A DNA stretch of 64,000 nt from Enchytraeus crypticus (GCA_905160935.1 CAJHZI010000629.1:156501-220500), one strand, 5' to 3'. Shown: positions 11,865-23,439, counted from the first letter of the stretch. Notes: generated by a model from the sequence alone, not told the origin. Made by a program: numbers and translations.

Positions 11865-12890
11865 ACGCACCTCTGCCTAACATTGTCTATTTCTAATGTA
11901 GTCGGTAGGGCGTTTTCCTAAAGTGTTCATCTACGAAGCTATAGCAGTTTTCGATTGGTTCATTCTCAAGTTTTCATAATAAATTTTTTTAAAGCTTTCA
12001 AAGAAACACATTAAGGGTATAACAAGCGGTATCAGTAAAGTTAAAATTCGAAGATGCCTACGTGAATCAATTTAAACTTTGTCAATTCACAACCCTCGTT
12101 GATTGATTGATTTAGAAGTTGATTTTACCCCGAGGAAGAACTTATACAAAATGAAGAGTGAAGGACTTCCTTTTAGAACTTAAATGTTAAAATCTAAATC
12201 ATAATACTTATATCGTTATACTAACTCAAATATATAAAAAATCAAGAAAGCTCAATAGTATGCCCATCAATCAAACGATAAAAACAATTATTCAATAAAT
12301 AATACAGTTCTTTTGTAAAAAATCTGATTTCCTCAAGCTTTTAAATCCGTCGCACCTGTTTTACTATTTACTACTCGCTAAGCAACTGTGATTTTATCAA
12401 TTATATTGCCGTAACTTTGGCGTAAGCCTGCTTATTTTTTACTGGAGTAGAAAAAACTTCAAACACATTAGCAACCCTGGAAATTCTCCGCTGAGCATTT
12501 AATCTGAGAACAGCTTGTTTGAATTCTTGAGCCAATCAGCTTTCCGAGAACTATTTCTGCTCGAGTGGCAACCGATCACAGGCGTCGAATCTCCTTGGAA
12601 TAGTTAATTATTTCATTCCTTTCAGTTCTGACTCGTCATACGACCTGTAATCTAGGATGATATACAACCCAGATTTGGCATCTACAAGCAATGCGGTCTT
12701 AATAATTGAACTAGAACTGGAATATTTGGCTCACCGTAAATCATCGGCAGATTCTAAATAGTGAAAGAAACTTATAATTATATTTAGCTATGTTCTGTTT
12801 TGAAGCAAACAGGAATTTATTTACAGATTAATTAGTATTATATGATATTTTAGATACCTGCATATAATACGTGTCCTTTTCCCTCTCCAC
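11549..12890. other. Spacer with a (CT)n run, no gene recognised
   Basis: A CT microsatellite occupies about 11,800-11,862. The 77-codon minus frame at 11,564-11,797 resembles nothing known. The remainder is AT-rich. Confidence 0.5.
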
Positions 12891-12891
12891 T

Positions 12892-13024
12892 GGCTGGAGT
12901 CAGTGGCGACGTCGGTAAGATATTCGATCGCGGATCAGTATGTGCGGGATCAAATCCTGAGCGCCCGTCATGAAATCGCTTTCAAGTGAGGAAACTGACG
13001 TTAACATTAGCTTTATCTACTTTC
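12892..13024 (+). mobile_element. SINE-A copy
   Basis: A near complete tRNA-derived SINE. It starts GGCTGGAGTCAGTGGCGACG, continues with GTCGGTAAGATATTCGA and GCGGATCAGTATGTGCGGG, has a slightly mutated B box (GATCAAATCC), and ends with GAGGAAACTGACGTTAACAT and TAGCTTTA. The head folds plausibly as a tRNA-like promoter (internal A and B boxes for RNA polymerase III). The last 35 or so bases resemble the end of LINE-N. Confidence 0.88.
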
Positions 13025-13089
13025 TTCGTTTTCCCTATCTTCATATAGTATACCATTTCCTGACTCCTCTCACATACACCATCCCTTTC

Positions 13090-13100
13090 TCAGTATCTCT

Positions 13101-13135
<35 letters not shown>
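13090..13135. repeat. (CT)n microsatellite
   Basis: An almost pure CT run. It is followed by TTTGCAGTGTC, which may be a decayed LINE-E/Fam2 3' end on the minus strand. Confidence 0.85.
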
Positions 13136-13329
13136 AGTGTCTATCTCGAAGCCAACACAACTTTTTCAAATGGCATAAGATAATTAATTTAATATCAGCT
13201 CTTGTTTAGCAAGTAAGTGGGCTAATGCTACAGCAAATCAACTGATCAGTTAACTCTAAAACTCAAATCTGGCTGGCTGTCAAAATGCGCTCAAGTCTAT
13301 CAAATTATTGATTATTGGTCCTTATCAGT

Positions 13330-13470
13330 GGTCAGTGGTATTGTGGCTCAGTGGTCAGTGGTTTTGTGGCTCAGTGGTCAGTAGTGTTTTGGTTTAGTGG
13401 ACAGCGGTATCGTGACTCAGTGGTCAATGGTGTAGTGGCTGAGTGGTCAGTAGTATTGTGCCACAGTGGT
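13330..13470. repeat. GTGGCTCAGTGGTCAGT minisatellite
   Basis: About six imperfect units of 22-26 bases built around CAGTGGTCAGTGGT. The unit lengths and sequences drift, so it is an old array. Confidence 0.8.
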
Positions 13471-13671
13471 CCTTAGGAGCAAAGCTTGCAGTTCAATCTC
13501 AAACAATGCGCGCTAATGAGGGACTCAATAGATTTTAAAGAATTCAAGATGTTACTAAGGACAATCTCACAAGTCGGTCACTCAGCAAACACTTGAAATC
13601 ATGTAGGTGACAAATATGGAATTTAGTTCAAAATCATAGCACACATTATACTGAAATATTCATCGCTGATA

Positions 13672-13752
13672 ATAATAATAATAATAATAATAATAAAGGT
13701 TCAACGTCCGTTTCCTCATCCAGGGATGATGTCAGGGACGTCAATAATATGT
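13672..13752 (-). mobile_element. LINE-N 3' end
   Basis: On the minus strand it has GACGTCCCTGACATCATCCC, GGATGAGGAAACGGACGTTG and then a (TTA)n tail. This is the same 3' end as at 34,672-34,742, 5'-truncated to about 80 bases. Confidence 0.85.
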
Positions 13753-14305
13753 TATTCTAGTGGAATTCGCAAATTCCCAAAGCATTTCCTAGGAACACTG
13801 TATTCTAAGAGACTCGACGCTATTTTCGCTGTAATGATTGTACAGTATATCCCGCTAAGCCCTCGGTAACTTTCCTAATAAGCTCCCTTGTTTACGAAAA
13901 GGCTTAACAAGAGGAGATTCATGTTACAAGTCGAGTTAATTGAGAGGTGAAGGACTGCGAAAGTGCGAAGTAAGAAGAGAGAAAAAGAAGCTGCTTTAGG
14001 CTGGTACAATATGGTCTTAAAACAGCAAATGGAGAGAAAATGATAAAGGAAGAGAGATAGAGAAAGAAGGAGAACTAGAGAAAATTTTATTTGCAACATG
14101 ATATATATGAGAGTGCACAGGTGAAGAAAGAAATGTGGAAATGTTAACAAATTCAGCAGATGGATAATGTAATTTTACTTACTGAAAACATCAAATGCAC
14201 TATTCATGAACGTAGAGTATTACCTACATTTTTGTAAACAACCAAATACTCTTATTTGAATTCAAAGAAATGATTGAGGATATATGAAATCAGGCTTCTT
14301 ATATT
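13753..14305. other. Spacer, no gene recognised
   Basis: A purine-rich segment (about 13,940-14,130) gives a 91-codon minus frame of low complexity that I do not consider coding. Confidence 0.5.
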
Positions 14306-14307
14306 TG

Positions 14308-14542
14308 ACTTTCCTCTTTTCTTCTCCCTTTCCCTCCACCAACCTCCATCCTCTCTAATTTATCTTCCGCTCTATTTCTATTTCTATTTCTATATTTCGC
14401 CTCCATAATTTCCCTCTATTATTTCTTTTCCATGCTCCTCTTTCCTTCGACCTCTTTCCAGTCTTCCTTTTCTTGCCCCTATTTTCCTATGTCCTTCCTT
14501 TATCCTTCCTCCTCACTCATCATTCCTCTCACCTGTATCCTC
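14308..14542 (+). repeat. Polypyrimidine tract
   Basis: Over about 230 bases the plus strand is dominated by C and T, with only isolated purines. It contains three TATTTC units but is otherwise not a simple repeat. Confidence 0.75.
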
Positions 14543-15390
14543 TGGCATGATTTCTGAAGCTTCTGCAAAATTTCATATGTTTCTGCAGAAATTAAAGAAT
14601 GATTTTGAAAATTTAAATATATTACCTGTCAGATATAATACATTTATAATATAGTTGTAAAATATAGTTTTATCTCAGCGTCCGCAAATGATTTTCAACA
14701 TTAAATGTTAAGTTTATATCAAACCAGAAATTTATTGCATACTATATAATATAGCTAAATATAAAAAAAACACTTCACCCTTTTCCATTACATCACTTGC
14801 TAATTTGTAACTCAGCATCTTACATATTATTACAATAATCATCCGGTCAATTAAGTTCTACTTGCATTGTTACTAATAAATCATAACAGAATAATGATCG
14901 TCTACTTTATTCCTTAGTAAGCTATGATTGGTGATAAATAGAAAAATCTGTTCTACAAATTGCGCTTAAAACGAGTAACGTTCTTTGTTTCAAATTGAAC
15001 AAATCTGACACACTTTATTTAACATCTAATACCATACACAAATATTTTGAGCAATTGAGTGGCTCATTCTATGAATCTTTTCTTTAATATTCTGTAATAT
15101 TCAGGAAACAAACATCTCGCGGCTAGAAAGGAAAAGCAACACAAGAATCATAAAACAACGCGGCATTGTCGCGTGCAATGTTGATCTCATTTGTATTTGA
15201 TCCTGATCTCTAAAATCTCTGTCCTCAGGAAGCGGAAATTTAATGGTGATGAAGTTTTTGTGTGACGGTGTATTAATTAATATTGAGAACAAGAAATTTC
15301 TTGTACTAACTGGTTAACGAATTCTTGGGAAACTGTGTAAAACAAGTAAATTGTGTCTTATGACGATAATGTTGTGCTGTGAAAATAAAC
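14543..15390. other. AT-rich spacer, no gene recognised
   Basis: No recognisable repeat or protein. Short frames here look like chance. Confidence 0.5.
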
Positions 15391-15391
15391 G

Positions 15392-15512
15392 TTCTCTCTC
15401 TCATTCTCTTTCTCTCTCTTTCTCTTTCTCTCTCTCTCTCACTCTCTCTCTCTCTTTCTCTCTTTCTCTCTTAATCTCTCTCTCTCTCTCTATCTATCTC
15501 TCTCTCTCTTGG
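15392..15512. repeat. (CT)n microsatellite
   Basis: A 120-base CT run with scattered A and TTT interruptions. Confidence 0.9.
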
Positions 15513-15699
15513 GTAGAAAGTATTGAAAATTAGACGGGATGCTATATTCTGTTCTTTTAAAATTTAAATTGAAAATATATCAAGTTCAAGCAATTTATTT
15601 GAGTATAAATATTTAAAATACTTTAAATATGATAAGACTGCAAAATATAAGAGTTTACATACTTTCAAGATTATATATAATTATTTTATAATTTAGCCC

Positions 15700-15772
15700 C
15701 TGTTGTGTCCGGGTTGATGAAGAATAGACCAACCGTGGACTACAAGTATCGTAATAGTCAACAAAGCACAAA
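15700..15772 (+). mobile_element. Fam2 5' fragment
   Basis: GTTGTGTCCGGGTTGATGAA, GAATAGACCAACCGTGGACTA match the Fam2 head at 59,615-59,661 and on the minus strand at 18,035-18,130. Confidence 0.6.
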
Positions 15773-15851
15773 GATACAAACCAATAACAGAAAGGGCATT
15801 CGGTTGGTGAGCGCCTTGGCTCCTGAAATTGCTACAGAATTTTATAAAACG

Positions 15852-15928
15852 AATGAAAAAGGTCTCTTCGAATCCCGACTCTAGTTAAATAGGGATTAAT
15901 GGGAAGATGATGATGACTTAACTTTAAT
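15852..15928 (+). mobile_element. 3' end of the (GAT)n-tailed LINE
   Basis: AAGGTCTCTTCGAATCCCGA, CTCTAGTTAAATAGGGATTA and GGGAAGATGATGATGA. This is a diverged copy of the 3' end at 6,990-7,060. Confidence 0.65.
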
Positions 15929-16275
15929 GATGCTGATTTATAACTCTAATTCACTTTTAACTAAAACAGTCCACGGCATATTTTTAAAATTCGTCATAAA
16001 AGTGGGTGACATTGAATTTTTAAAATCAATATTTTGACTTACCATGCAGCATATTTCAAGATCATAATTATTTACCGCAAATATATGGATTAATTGGTCG
16101 AAAGGTGATATAATATAGAGTTAATTGATTTGAAAAAGAAAAATGTTTATGTTTTTGTAAATTATTTGTCTCCTAGTCATACATTTCGTAGGCAACATTT
16201 TCCATCTTTGAGAAATCGTACGGAGCGAAAACTAGGAAGTCTTAGTAAATTACTTCTTATATTTAGCAAGCATTT

Positions 16276-16460
16276 AATTCGTTATATTTAGAATATCACA
16301 TGCTATTTTGCATTCTTTTTAAAGTTATATGAAAAATTAATAGCTAGGATGTATCTACTTAAATGTATAACATATAAGTAGATACATGCTAGCTGTTAAT
16401 TTTTCGTATAACTTTAATAAGAATGTAAAATATCATGTGACAAGACAAAACGTATAAAAT
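16276..16460. repeat. Fold-back (long inverted repeat)
   Basis: Two arms of about 90 bases (16,276-16,365 and 16,371-16,460) are imperfect reverse complements around a 5-base spacer TATAA. The inner parts match best: TGAAAAATTAATAGCTAG against CTAGCTGTTAATTTTTCG. Possibly a fold-back MITE. No transposase or clear target duplication is visible. Confidence 0.85.
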
Positions 16461-16509
16461 GATTCAGTTAGACCATAAAAATTAAGTATGGTATAATTGA
16501 ATCATTTTA
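16455..16509. repeat. Second inverted repeat adjoining the fold-back
   Basis: Arms of 23 bases (16,455-16,477 and 16,487-16,509) with two mismatches and a 9-base spacer. It begins inside the right arm of the larger fold-back. Confidence 0.8.
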
Positions 16510-18030
16510 CAAGTATTATATTTCAGCAAACTGATATAAATGTACTTCCATTGGAGTAAATTCAAACACAAGTTTACTTAGTGTAGGCCTACTATTTATG
16601 GATTATAAGTAGGCCTACAGACGAGTGTACATGACTTAATAACAGTTGTCTCTAAAATACTTAAATCTTAATCACCATATCATTTTTACCATTTTCAAAT
16701 GTTTTCACTTAAATAGCGACAGATTCTTTGTTTAAAATCAACATATTTTGAATTAATCTCCCAGCTCATATTTATTCTCTGCCTGTTTGCAGGTCTAAAG
16801 GGCACATTTCTATTTATAGGCTGCCTCCACAATAATTAAGAGCTCACTATTGACATTGACATCAATCCTATAGCAAAGGCTAAGAGATTGCGCTTTATTA
16901 AGACTATCCTAATGATTATATGAGACTTCAATGCAGCACGCATGTAAGAATACTGTCAAATATGGTATCTTTGTTTGTTTTTCATTGCCATCTTTTATTT
17001 CTCTATTTTGAATAAATATATGATCAAAGAGATTTTACGACATAGCGTAATAAAGTAAAATAAATTTAATATCATCGAGAAATCAGTCATTAAGTGTTTA
17101 CTTTTCTTTCTTTTTCTACGAAGCTGCCAGAAACATCGTATACCAATCTCCTACAAATATATCTCGCTTATTGCGGATTATTAAAAACTGCAATTAACGA
17201 GATTGAATTACTTCTCTGCAAAACTTTAAAACAATCTTCACGAATATGCAAGTCCTTGAGAGAAAGTTGAAAATTCTTTCCAGTCAAGCAGGATGATAAA
17301 TGTTAGAAAAAGATTTTTAATCAATAATATCGTGTCGGCAACACGCTGAGTGAAATAGTAAAATCCATTTAGCCGACAGTAAAGCAGAAGTGGCAGATAA
17401 ATGAGACCGGCAAGTGGAGTATAAAAATCTTCAGTGATGTAAAGAATACTCAGGGTGCACAAAATTAATTGAAAAGGTAGTCATTGAGTAGAATGAAATT
17501 AGTTGCATCTACATTGCTTAGAGGCAGAGTTCGATGAAGTCGAAAAGTGACACAAAATGTATTTAATTAGTTAATCCTGTTCTCTGTATCTTAGAAATTT
17601 ACGCATAGACTATGTGGTATAATTTTCAATTCAAGAAATAACGATATCAACTTCAAAATTGTATATCCCGGTGCTCAGTTTCTGATTATCATCATCAGCA
17701 TCATCTTCATCATCATCATCATCATCACAATTCGCTCCAGCCAATATATAGTAAATATGTAATGTTGCATAGGCCTAAATTGTTCAATTGACGCACCTAT
17801 TGTATAGGCCATATATACATGAATACTGCATAATGCATATAGATGCTACTTGTTTTTGCAATAATATTGTTTTCTAAATGTAATTGCATTTATTAAGCAG
17901 ATTCAAACAGCTATTGACCAATTGGTTGCAATACACCAAATTGCATAAAGTTAAGAAGTTGACCTCAATAAAGATATACTGTATAATAAGAAGTTGGCCT
18001 CAATAAGATATGTAAAATTATCACCTGAAT
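16510..18030. other. AT-rich spacer, no gene recognised
   Basis: Contains two GTAGGCCTAC palindromes (16,583-16,592 and 16,610-16,619), a (CAT)n run at about 17,690-17,727, and a local direct duplication of AAGAAGTTG-CCTCAATAA at about 17,952 and 17,989. No protein was recognised. Confidence 0.5.
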
Positions 18031-18034
18031 TCTG

Positions 18035-18132
18035 TTGCAGCGCTACCTCGTGCATAGAGTTTAGTTTGAACGCGACGCGTGCAGTTTATCATTGGTCTAT
18101 TCTTCTGTGACCCGAACACAACCGAGGAAATA
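18035..18132 (-). mobile_element. Fam2 5' fragment
   Basis: On the minus strand it starts near TGTGTTCGGGTCACAGAAGA and continues ATAGACCAATGATAAACTGC. It is one of the better preserved Fam2 heads. Confidence 0.6.
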
Positions 18133-18231
18133 TCTTTAACATCTATCTATAATAAAGCAGAAATACAATGTCGAAATGGCGCACCACTTCGTATATACAT
18201 TTACAGGTGAGAATTTATAGAAATCGCCGTG

Positions 18232-18365
18232 CTCCAATAGCACAGCTTGTAAAGTGTCAGGTAAAGTTAGAAGGTTTTAAGTGACTGTTCCCGAGGTTGT
18301 GTGTTCGATAACCGGGCCAGCTTATCAGAGAGTAACATCAAATTCCACATACAGGAAGCAAGAGC
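18232..18365 (+). mobile_element. tRNA-derived SINE-like copy, subfamily unclear
   Basis: An A-box-like TAGCACAGCTTGTAAAG is followed about 70 bases later by a B-box-like GTGTGTTCGATAACC. The arrangement resembles SINE-C (59,669-59,914), but the downstream body is not clearly shared. Confidence 0.4.
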
Positions 18366-18545
18366 TGTGAACTAAATAGTTCCTTTTAACATGTGACACT
18401 GAAAGTGATTTGTTTGAGATTATCATTTCATTATAAAGTGAGTTATACCGTTTTTATAAGTACAAACAATTACACCTTATTCAAACTAGTCCTGTATGTA
18501 AATGGCAATAAAATATTCACATTATTCAACACAACAAATACATTT

Positions 18546-18775
18546 TCTACCCAGTAAATGTTGGTCGATGCTGAGGAAGGCATAGGTGGCCCACCTCGTC
18601 ATAAGCAGAATCACTCGGTAATCCAGAATGGTATATAAAAACAACAATGAGTATTGCTAGATGATTTAAAGTTACACTCATATGTAGACATGAAGAGGAA
18701 AATGGAAGACAGAGAAGAGTGGAAGGGTTGTATGCCATGGACCTGCCAGTAGGCCGTACAATGAGGGTGAGAGAA
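18546..18775 (+). mobile_element. Mini-LINE made of the two ends of LINE-E
   Basis: The first 105 or so bases match the LINE-E 5' end: CCCAGTAAATGTTGGTCGAT, GCTGAGGAAGGCATAGGTGG, then the AATGGTATAT block. They pass directly into the last 140 or so bases of LINE-E: TTGCTAGATGATTTAAAGTT, GAAGACAGAGAAGAGTGGA, CCATGGACCTGCCAGTAGGC. About 3 kb of LINE body is missing. No protein can be made, so the element would depend on LINE-E enzymes. The copy at 50,855-51,102 has the same structure with a nearly identical joint. Confidence 0.85.
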
Positions 18776-19290
18776 TCATCAAAAACCAATTTAATAATAT
18801 GTTTGCACTTTACAAAAACTCTGTTTTAGCTTCATTCATATATAACCAGATTAACAAATATTTTTATTATCTTATTGATTTTAAATTTATTTTCGTTTTA
18901 ATTTGCAAATCAAACGAAAATAGTGGAAAATAAATATGAAACTATTTTTTACTCTTTTCAAACAGATTTATAATAACACTAAAATAGGCCTACGCAGATG
19001 AGAAATTACACGTTAGAGGAGAAATTCTTAGGAGAAACTGGACTGAAGTAGAGTGGAAGAGAAAGCTGGTGAGCCGTTAAGTCTGTGTAGTGTGAATTAT
19101 GACACTTTAAGGACTGCTCCTGCCAAAGACATTCTAAAAGCTTCAAAGGTTTTACAGCTTCGATGACTATAAGTGACGGGCGGCAAGGGACGGAAGTCCG
19201 GACTCGATCCTTCCTTAAGAATCCGGGGCGTTTTAGCGTTATTGAAGTTCCTAAATTTAGGGGGATCTAGATTCTAATACACCGATACAA
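18776..19290. other. Spacer, no gene recognised
   Basis: AT-rich, with a somewhat GC-richer part at about 19,140-19,230. Nothing recognised. Confidence 0.5.
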
Positions 19291-19292
19291 TG

Positions 19293-19505
19293 ATAATCAA
19301 CTAAGGAAGGCATCGGAAAACCACCTCAGAAGCCACACTTTTCCCAAGCTGTAAGCAACATAAGGTATGGATAAGGCATAGACTTTGTGAAGAAATTAAA
19401 TTGTTGATCTAATGAATGCTCTTATGGAGAGAAAGCATATTTTCAGTGTGAATATGTACCTTGAATCTGCCACTTGGCAGTGCACTGAAGAGAGAGAAAA
19501 GAGAG
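19293..19505 (+). mobile_element. Fam2 copy lacking the 5' head
   Basis: Starts AACTAAGGAAGGCATCGG, AAAACCACCTCAGAAGCCAC and runs through ATAAGGCATAGACTTTGTGA, a TTGTTGATCTAATG block and AATATGTACCTTGAATCTGC, then the CTGCCACTTGGCAG hairpin, TGCACTGAAG and a GAGA tail. No coding frame. It is a good guide to the Fam2 3' half. Confidence 0.8.
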
Positions 19506-20220
19506 ATTCTAATAATTTTAAAGATTAGATTCGCGCTTAAAGAGAGTTTCGCCTCCGGAAAATGATTCAGGTGATCCGTGGAATTATGGTTTGAGAAAGG
19601 GCAGATTTGGCTTTGGATGAGGCAAATTGTTGCGCCACTGGCTCTTAGCTTATTTTAATCTGAACTATGACAAATTAATTCACCCTTCAAAACTATTTTA
19701 TGCATTTTTTAATATCAACAAAAATTAGAGTGCTTCAGTAGCCAATGACACCGTCGTGCACTATGAAGTTAAAGTTAAGTACGCAGGTTAATGACAAAAA
19801 GATCCAAAATGGTACAAATCCAATGACTGGTAAACCATTTAAAGGTAGACCTGCCTGCTCAAAAGTATAGTAATTGAGATCTGTAAAAATATCCATTGGC
19901 GTTCACCAGTAACTGATTAGGCTCTTGTGAGAGAAGCATTTCATTCAGGATCTCAGTCACATTAAGGGCAGTCCTGAAATGATTTTGAAGGAGCAAGAGA
20001 ATATTTCATTTCAAGTAAAATAGATAGGGCTACCTTTTTACTGCTACTAAAGCTAATACCTATAACGTATCTTGTGCATTTGCTAGTATTTACCGAGCAT
20101 GTGTGTTATACTGTGTTGTTGTTACTCGTATGTTATGGCGCAGATTTGTTATTGCCATTATTTTTATGACGGTAACTCGAGTGTGTCGAACCATCTTGAA
20201 AGTGAAACCTTGGGCTTCTT
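19506..20220. other. Spacer, no gene recognised
   Basis: No open frame, SINE or LINE sequence recognised. Confidence 0.5.
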
Positions 20221-20224
20221 AACC

Positions 20225-20378
20225 TTGACCTTAAGCTCACAAAAACCTGCCTATAGACTCGGACGTTGAAATTGATTCGCCTGTTGTGTAGAGTCTGCAA
20301 GAGACGTCCCTGACATTATGTTATGGCGAGGAACCGGACGTTAAATTCTTATTGATTGATTGACTGACTGATTGATTG
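20225..20378 (+). mobile_element. LINE-N-related 3' end with (TGAT)n tail
   Basis: GAGACGTCCCTGACATTATG, GGCGAGGAACCGGACGTTAA, then TTCTTATTGATTGATTGAC. The 3' motif matches LINE-N, but the tail is TGAT/TGAC rather than TTA, which suggests a sister subfamily. Confidence 0.65.
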
Positions 20379-21360
20379 ATTCAGAACATCTAGGGTGCAG
20401 ACGTACGTCCCGGTAAAAGCTTGCACGAATATTTTCTATTGTCTTCAACAGTTTCTACCTAGTCGACTCTTATGAAGCATACCACTTATGCAAGATCTAT
20501 TCTTAGTGAATTGGACACACCAGAGGGACTGAGCAAGCCGCTAAATCCCAGTATTAGTCCGGAGCAGCTATGGCATCGGGAGCTTCGAGGAGTCGACACA
20601 GTTTATTGCGACCGCTCGACGTGGAATATAGGAGCGACTGTGTTCAGAGTGACGCTTTAATGTTCTCGTAAATCAGTATTACTTCCAAACAAGAGCATAG
20701 TCTCTTCGATAATCATGTAAATGATTTCCGCAGACAAATATCGTCAAACTTTATGACTACTATTCTTAAATACCTGACTGTGTAATTGTTGCAATAAATT
20801 GCCAGCTTGTACAGTAATTGTCGGATTGGCTTCTTTGAATAGCAGTTTGAAGGTGAATTGGAGACTGTATATCGCTGTAACGATACGCTTTCAGAGCTCA
20901 ACCTTGACCTTATATAAGACGTTGCACATTTCCAATATCATTATACCATTTTTGAAATTTTGCAGCCTCGGAAATGTTATAATTTCAGCCAAACTGAATG
21001 TTAAATCTTGTAATGTTTCAAAACTAGCCTTCCGTTTTGCCTGTAGTATATCACTATACGGGGTCAACACGGAGGGGACTAGATAGAAAATGGAACATTA
21101 CGGTTAGCTATCCATCGTAATATAAAACATTTATATAAATGTAGTATATTAGGATAATTAATTAAATGTGAATTAGTAACATTGGGAATAGCATGAAGTG
21201 CATTCAAAATTTAAAATTCCTTTATTTTAATAATCATTAAATGAGTAGTTCCTAACGTATTCTTAAACGCTATTGTTGCATTGTTGTAATATAAAATATA
21301 AAACTCTCAAGTAACCGATTTAGAGAACTAAATAAAGAAAAAGGGTTCCATTCGTTTTTC
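20379..21360. other. Spacer, no gene recognised
   Basis: Less AT-rich at 20,400-20,660, where a 62-codon frame (20,472-20,660) encodes a protein-like but unrecognised sequence. The 95-codon frame at 20,799-21,086 is also unrecognised. I cannot exclude exons here, but I see no supporting signal. Confidence 0.4.
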
Positions 21361-21366
21361 AATGCG

Positions 21367-21493
21367 TGAAGCTAAGTTTAACGTCTGTCTTCGTATCTCT
21401 TTCGATACTGTCAGAGACAATCCGACTGATATTCGAACCGGTAGCGTCATGATTCTCAGGCAAGCGCGTTATCCAGTCGATTATCAAGCCACT
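21367..21493 (-). mobile_element. SINE-B copy
   Basis: On the minus strand a tRNA-like head (GATAACGCGCTTGCCTGAGA, B box GGTTCGAATAT) is followed by a tail containing GACAGACGTTAAACTTAGC. The head differs from SINE-A while the GACGTTAA tail is shared. A second copy lies at 24,326-24,452. Confidence 0.75.
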
Positions 21494-21626
21494 ACTTTAT
21501 CTCTAGAGCTAATGTAGTGCTATTGTGCACTTACTTAATCCAGAGTGGAGGCAAGCAGCTTCCTGGCTGATAACTTACTAGCATCTTCAATCCATCTGTA
21601 ACCGGATTGTATGACAAAAAGTTTAA

Positions 21627-21753
21627 AAAGCTAAGGTTAACGTCAGTTTCCTTACTCTAAAGCGATATCAGTGACTGGAGAGCCCGGGATTTGAATCCCG
21701 CACATACTGATCCGCGGTCGAGTGTCTTACCGACTTCTCCACTGACTCAAGCC
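21627..21753 (-). mobile_element. SINE-A copy
   Basis: On the minus strand: AGTCAGTGGAGAAGTCGGTA, GACCGCGGATCAGTATGTGC, B box GGGATTCAAATCCC, TCACTGATATCGCTTTA, AGGAAACTGACGTTAACCTT. All modules are present and it is moderately diverged. It lies 134 bases from a SINE-B copy on the same strand. Confidence 0.85.
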
Positions 21754-23160
21754 TTTTTATTTACTATTATTGAGTATCAGTTTCGGATTCCAATACTTTG
21801 CAACGAGCTGGACTCTTTAGTATCTCTAACGTTAAACTATGTTTGAGTTTTCTTTCTCTAGTTTAAAGTAGATCAACTGACAAACAGAAAACTGCAATTG
21901 TTCAAAAGAAGCGCATTAGCTAGACGAGGCTGTAGATGGAAATAATTTTTGAATGAATCTTACATGAAAATCTTAAAGATTTCTCAGATTCCGATAGGTT
22001 GCCTTATCGGGTTGATCAGTTACAAAAATTTGGTTACCTATATGTTCAGTTTTTAAATATACTTAGCCAAAAGATTTCTTCCAGAAACCGGCTAAAATGC
22101 TCTAAGTGAAACAGTATTATATTCCAATAATTGTAGTTACTGACTGGACACATAATTAAATACAAGCTTTGAAGTCTGAAAGAGAACATTAACGTTTGTT
22201 TTCGTATATAAACGGTGACGGTGTCGTGATGATTTCAACACGCGACCTATTGCAAAATAAGTAAGCGTGCTGTCAACTCAGTCAACAGTCAGTAGAATCT
22301 TATTACTGCTCATGCCACCAATGCTTCATTTAAGTCTCGTGATACGTTAGTAACTCAGCTCAGTGTCGTTATAAACCTTAAATAATTTTTTTAGTGTTTA
22401 GTATCGTGTTTAGTATAGTTTATTTGTTCATTACAGCACAGATTATACAAACAATAGGAAAGTGCATGTAGTTAGATAAACAAATAACAATACAAAAGCG
22501 GCTACCATAAAAGAGCCATAGCAGTAATACCATAATTAGTAGCCATAGCAGAGTCCACTTAAGTCTGAAATACAATTTTTTTATAACATTACAAATTACC
22601 GTAAAACCGTTATTTAATTAAGAACGCTAAATAATTAGTTAGGAACGAAAATATTATGAGCCGTAAATAATAAACCTTGTAATAATTTATCTTATTATAT
22701 GCGGGCTCAAATTTTTCTTCCATCATGCATTTACTGCTTTTATACTCAGTTCGCACATTCTAATTCCATAAGAATTAAAATTTACACCATATGGAGCAAA
22801 TTCTGCCAGGAAAATTGCAACAACTATTGAACAATGACTTCAGTCTGTCATTGGTCATATTTTCTGTATATCGAACAGTCGTGGCCTAGAAGAAATCAGG
22901 TTTCAGGAATACGGTTAGGAAGAATAGCTAAGCAGTCGAGCAGTGACCGCTCTGAAATGGGTCACTGGGTCAGACAGGATGCCCATGTACAGCGCCGGGG
23001 TTTCTCAAACTGTAGCCTAGAATAACAGGTGGACCAGCAGCCGATGTTGAAATAATGAGACGACATAATAGGGCAGACGAGGGGCAGACCTCCATCCGTA
23101 GTTACCCTACTGCATCATTTGAACTGATGCTCAGTAAAGTGAAATTACATGAATTTAATT
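21754..23160. other. Spacer with a decayed SINE remnant, no gene recognised
   Basis: A weak minus-strand SINE-B-like piece (ACATTAACGTTTGTTTTCG...CGCGACC) lies at about 22,180-22,268. A GC-richer stretch at 22,850-23,100 has a 63-codon frame (22,834-23,025) that I do not recognise. Confidence 0.45.
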
Positions 23161-23163
23161 TAG

Positions 23164-23300
23164 GGCTGGGGCCGGTTGCAATGTCGGTAAGATATCCGAC
23201 CGCGGATCAGTATGTACGGGGTTCAAATCATTGACGTTCCCGTCACTGATATCGCTTTCGAGAGATGAAACTGACGTTAACATCGGCTATACGGCTTTTT
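23164..23300 (+). mobile_element. SINE-A copy
   Basis: GGCTGGGGCCGGTTGCAATG, TCGGTAAGATATCCGACCGC, GGATCAGTATGTACGGGG, B box GGTTCAAATC, TCACTGATATCGCTTTCGAG, GAAACTGACGTTAACAT. It is complete apart from a small change just after the B box. Confidence 0.87.
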
Positions 23301-23439
23301 ACGACCACTTGATAGATCAATCATAGTTGGATTGTTAATTTAAAAAATGGGGGATGACGTAATTTTTACCTATCCTCACTCTAATACATCCCTATATTTA
23401 TCATTTGGAGTCCAATATTTTCTGTGTGTGTCCAGAATA

